Positions 63,378-64,000 of a stretch of DNA of 64,000 bases are shown piece by piece. The notes under the pieces were generated by a model, which worked only from the letters and a program-made list of their open reading frames with translations, was not told where the DNA came from and searched no databases. The stretch comes from Sphingopyxis fribergensis (GTDB lineage: Bacteria > Pseudomonadota > Alphaproteobacteria > Sphingomonadales > Sphingomonadaceae): assembly GCF_000803645.1 (NCBI RefSeq), contig NZ_CP009122.1:2084501-2148500 (forward strand), written 5' to 3'. The position numbers and the translations under genes are program-made. Within the stretch, counting starts at the first letter, position 1. The number at the start of each line of letters is the position of its first letter.

Positions 63378-64000
63378 ATGCAAAACAAGCTCTTGGCGGG
63401 CGCGATGGCGCTCGCCCTGGTCGGCTGTTCGGAAAAATCTGCCGAAGATGCTGCAACAAACGATACCCCCGCCGCCGCGGCCGTTAGTGAAGAAGGCGCT
63501 GCCGACGCCGCTGCCACGCCCCGGATCGGTACCGAAGCCGCCCCCGGCGTCGCCTTCGATTACGCCTACACCTTCCGCCTGGCCGACGACCGCATCTCCA
63601 AGGTCCAGGAAGAGCATGCCGCCGCGTGTGAAACGCTCGGCATACAGCGCTGCCGCATCGTCGACGTCCGCTACCAGCTGACCGACGAAAAACTCGTTGA
63701 GGCGCAGACCCAGTTCAAACTCGACCCTAGCATCGCGCGCAAGTTCGGCGCCAGCGCGATCGCCAGCGTCGAAAAGGCCGAGGGCGTGCTCGCCGACGCG
63801 AGCGTCGCGGGCGAAGATGTCGGCACCGAAATCCTCGCCTCGCAACAGCGGAGCGCCGGCTCAGAGGCCGAAATTGCGCGGCTGGAGGAGCGGCTCAAAT
63901 CGGGCGGGCTCGACAAGCGCGAGCGCGCGGAACTTTTGTCCCAGATTAGCCAACTGCGTGGCGAACTCGGCACCGAGCGCCAGAACCGCCGCAGCGGCGA
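63378..64000 (+). CDS. DUF4349-domain lipoprotein, 3' end missing
   Basis: It starts at ATG 63378 with GGGAG at 63366-63370, and the frame is open to the right edge. A signal sequence and lipobox (LVGC, cysteine at residue 17) are followed by an alanine-rich linker and a DUF4349-like part. The part shows ISKVQEEHAAACETLGIQRCRIVDVRYQL and then a coiled region (ARLEERLKSGGLDKRERAELLSQISQLR). These are envelope lipoproteins of unknown function. Confidence 0.8.
   Translation, partial: MQNKLLAGAMALALVGCSEKSAEDAATNDTPAAAAVSEEGAADAAATPRIGTEAAPGVAFDYAYTFRLADDRISKVQEEHAAACETLGIQRCRIVDVRYQLTDEKLVEAQTQFKLDPSIARKFGASAIASVEKAEGVLADASVAGEDVGTEILASQQRSAGSEAEIARLEERLKSGGLDKRERAELLSQISQLRGELGTERQNRRSG

Overview
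The window is high-GC alphaproteobacterial chromosome, most likely a sphingomonad and perhaps Sphingopyxis. That placement is inferred from protein style, the split F0 cluster (atpI-B-E-F'-F without F1 genes), the lapA-pyrF-trpF-trpB-trpA-accD-folC string, the sphingomonad-type VirB system and the intergenic REP-like inverted repeats. No marker gene was compared.

Layout. 1-622: end of a short-chain dehydrogenase. 779-2882: a tyrosine recombinase plus IS91-type HUH transposase, followed by a lower-GC patch (pyrE-like phosphoribosyltransferase, methyltransferase, VOC protein; 3249-4954). 5127-27622: core chromosome. It holds the F0 ATP synthase operon, the ydbH-ynbE-ydbL envelope operon, radC, rnk, two related secreted-protein genes, purB, an overlapping pyrimidine/tryptophan/fatty-acid/folate gene string, ampG, an orphan receiver, rluB-rsmD, an MHS transporter and rlpA. 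Chromosome resumes at 60088 (DUF2520 protein, UvrD-type helicase, DUF4349 lipoprotein running off the edge).

The main object is a 32.2-kb integrated element between about 27718 and 59946. It carries a large serine recombinase at its left edge with an AlpA-like regulator and a 59-residue protein, a ParB-like protein, MNT/HEPN-type genes, two small sigma-like regulators, traC-traD, a MOBQ-type oriT, a TraA relaxase-helicase, a VirB2/3/4/6/8/9/10/11 transfer system, and an RHS toxin/immunity locus broken by an IS3 element. No VirD4 coupling protein, VirB5 or VirB7 gene is visible, so self-transfer is doubtful.

The ends of the element can be read directly. Inverted 16-base arms lie just inside both ends, and the bases just outside join into a REP-like inverted repeat. 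Joining the inner ends gives a roughly 48-bp palindromic attP; joining the outer ends gives a palindromic attB inside the repeat. Both symmetry centres fall on the same AA dinucleotide. The recombinase gene reads through attL, so its last codons and its stop come from the chromosome, and the excised circle would encode a different, longer C-terminus.

Three insertion sequences are present: IS91-type (779-2882 plus unresolved ends), IS256 family (30109-31530, 9-bp target duplication) and IS3 family (53943-55415, no target duplication, apparently with a deletion in the RHS gene).
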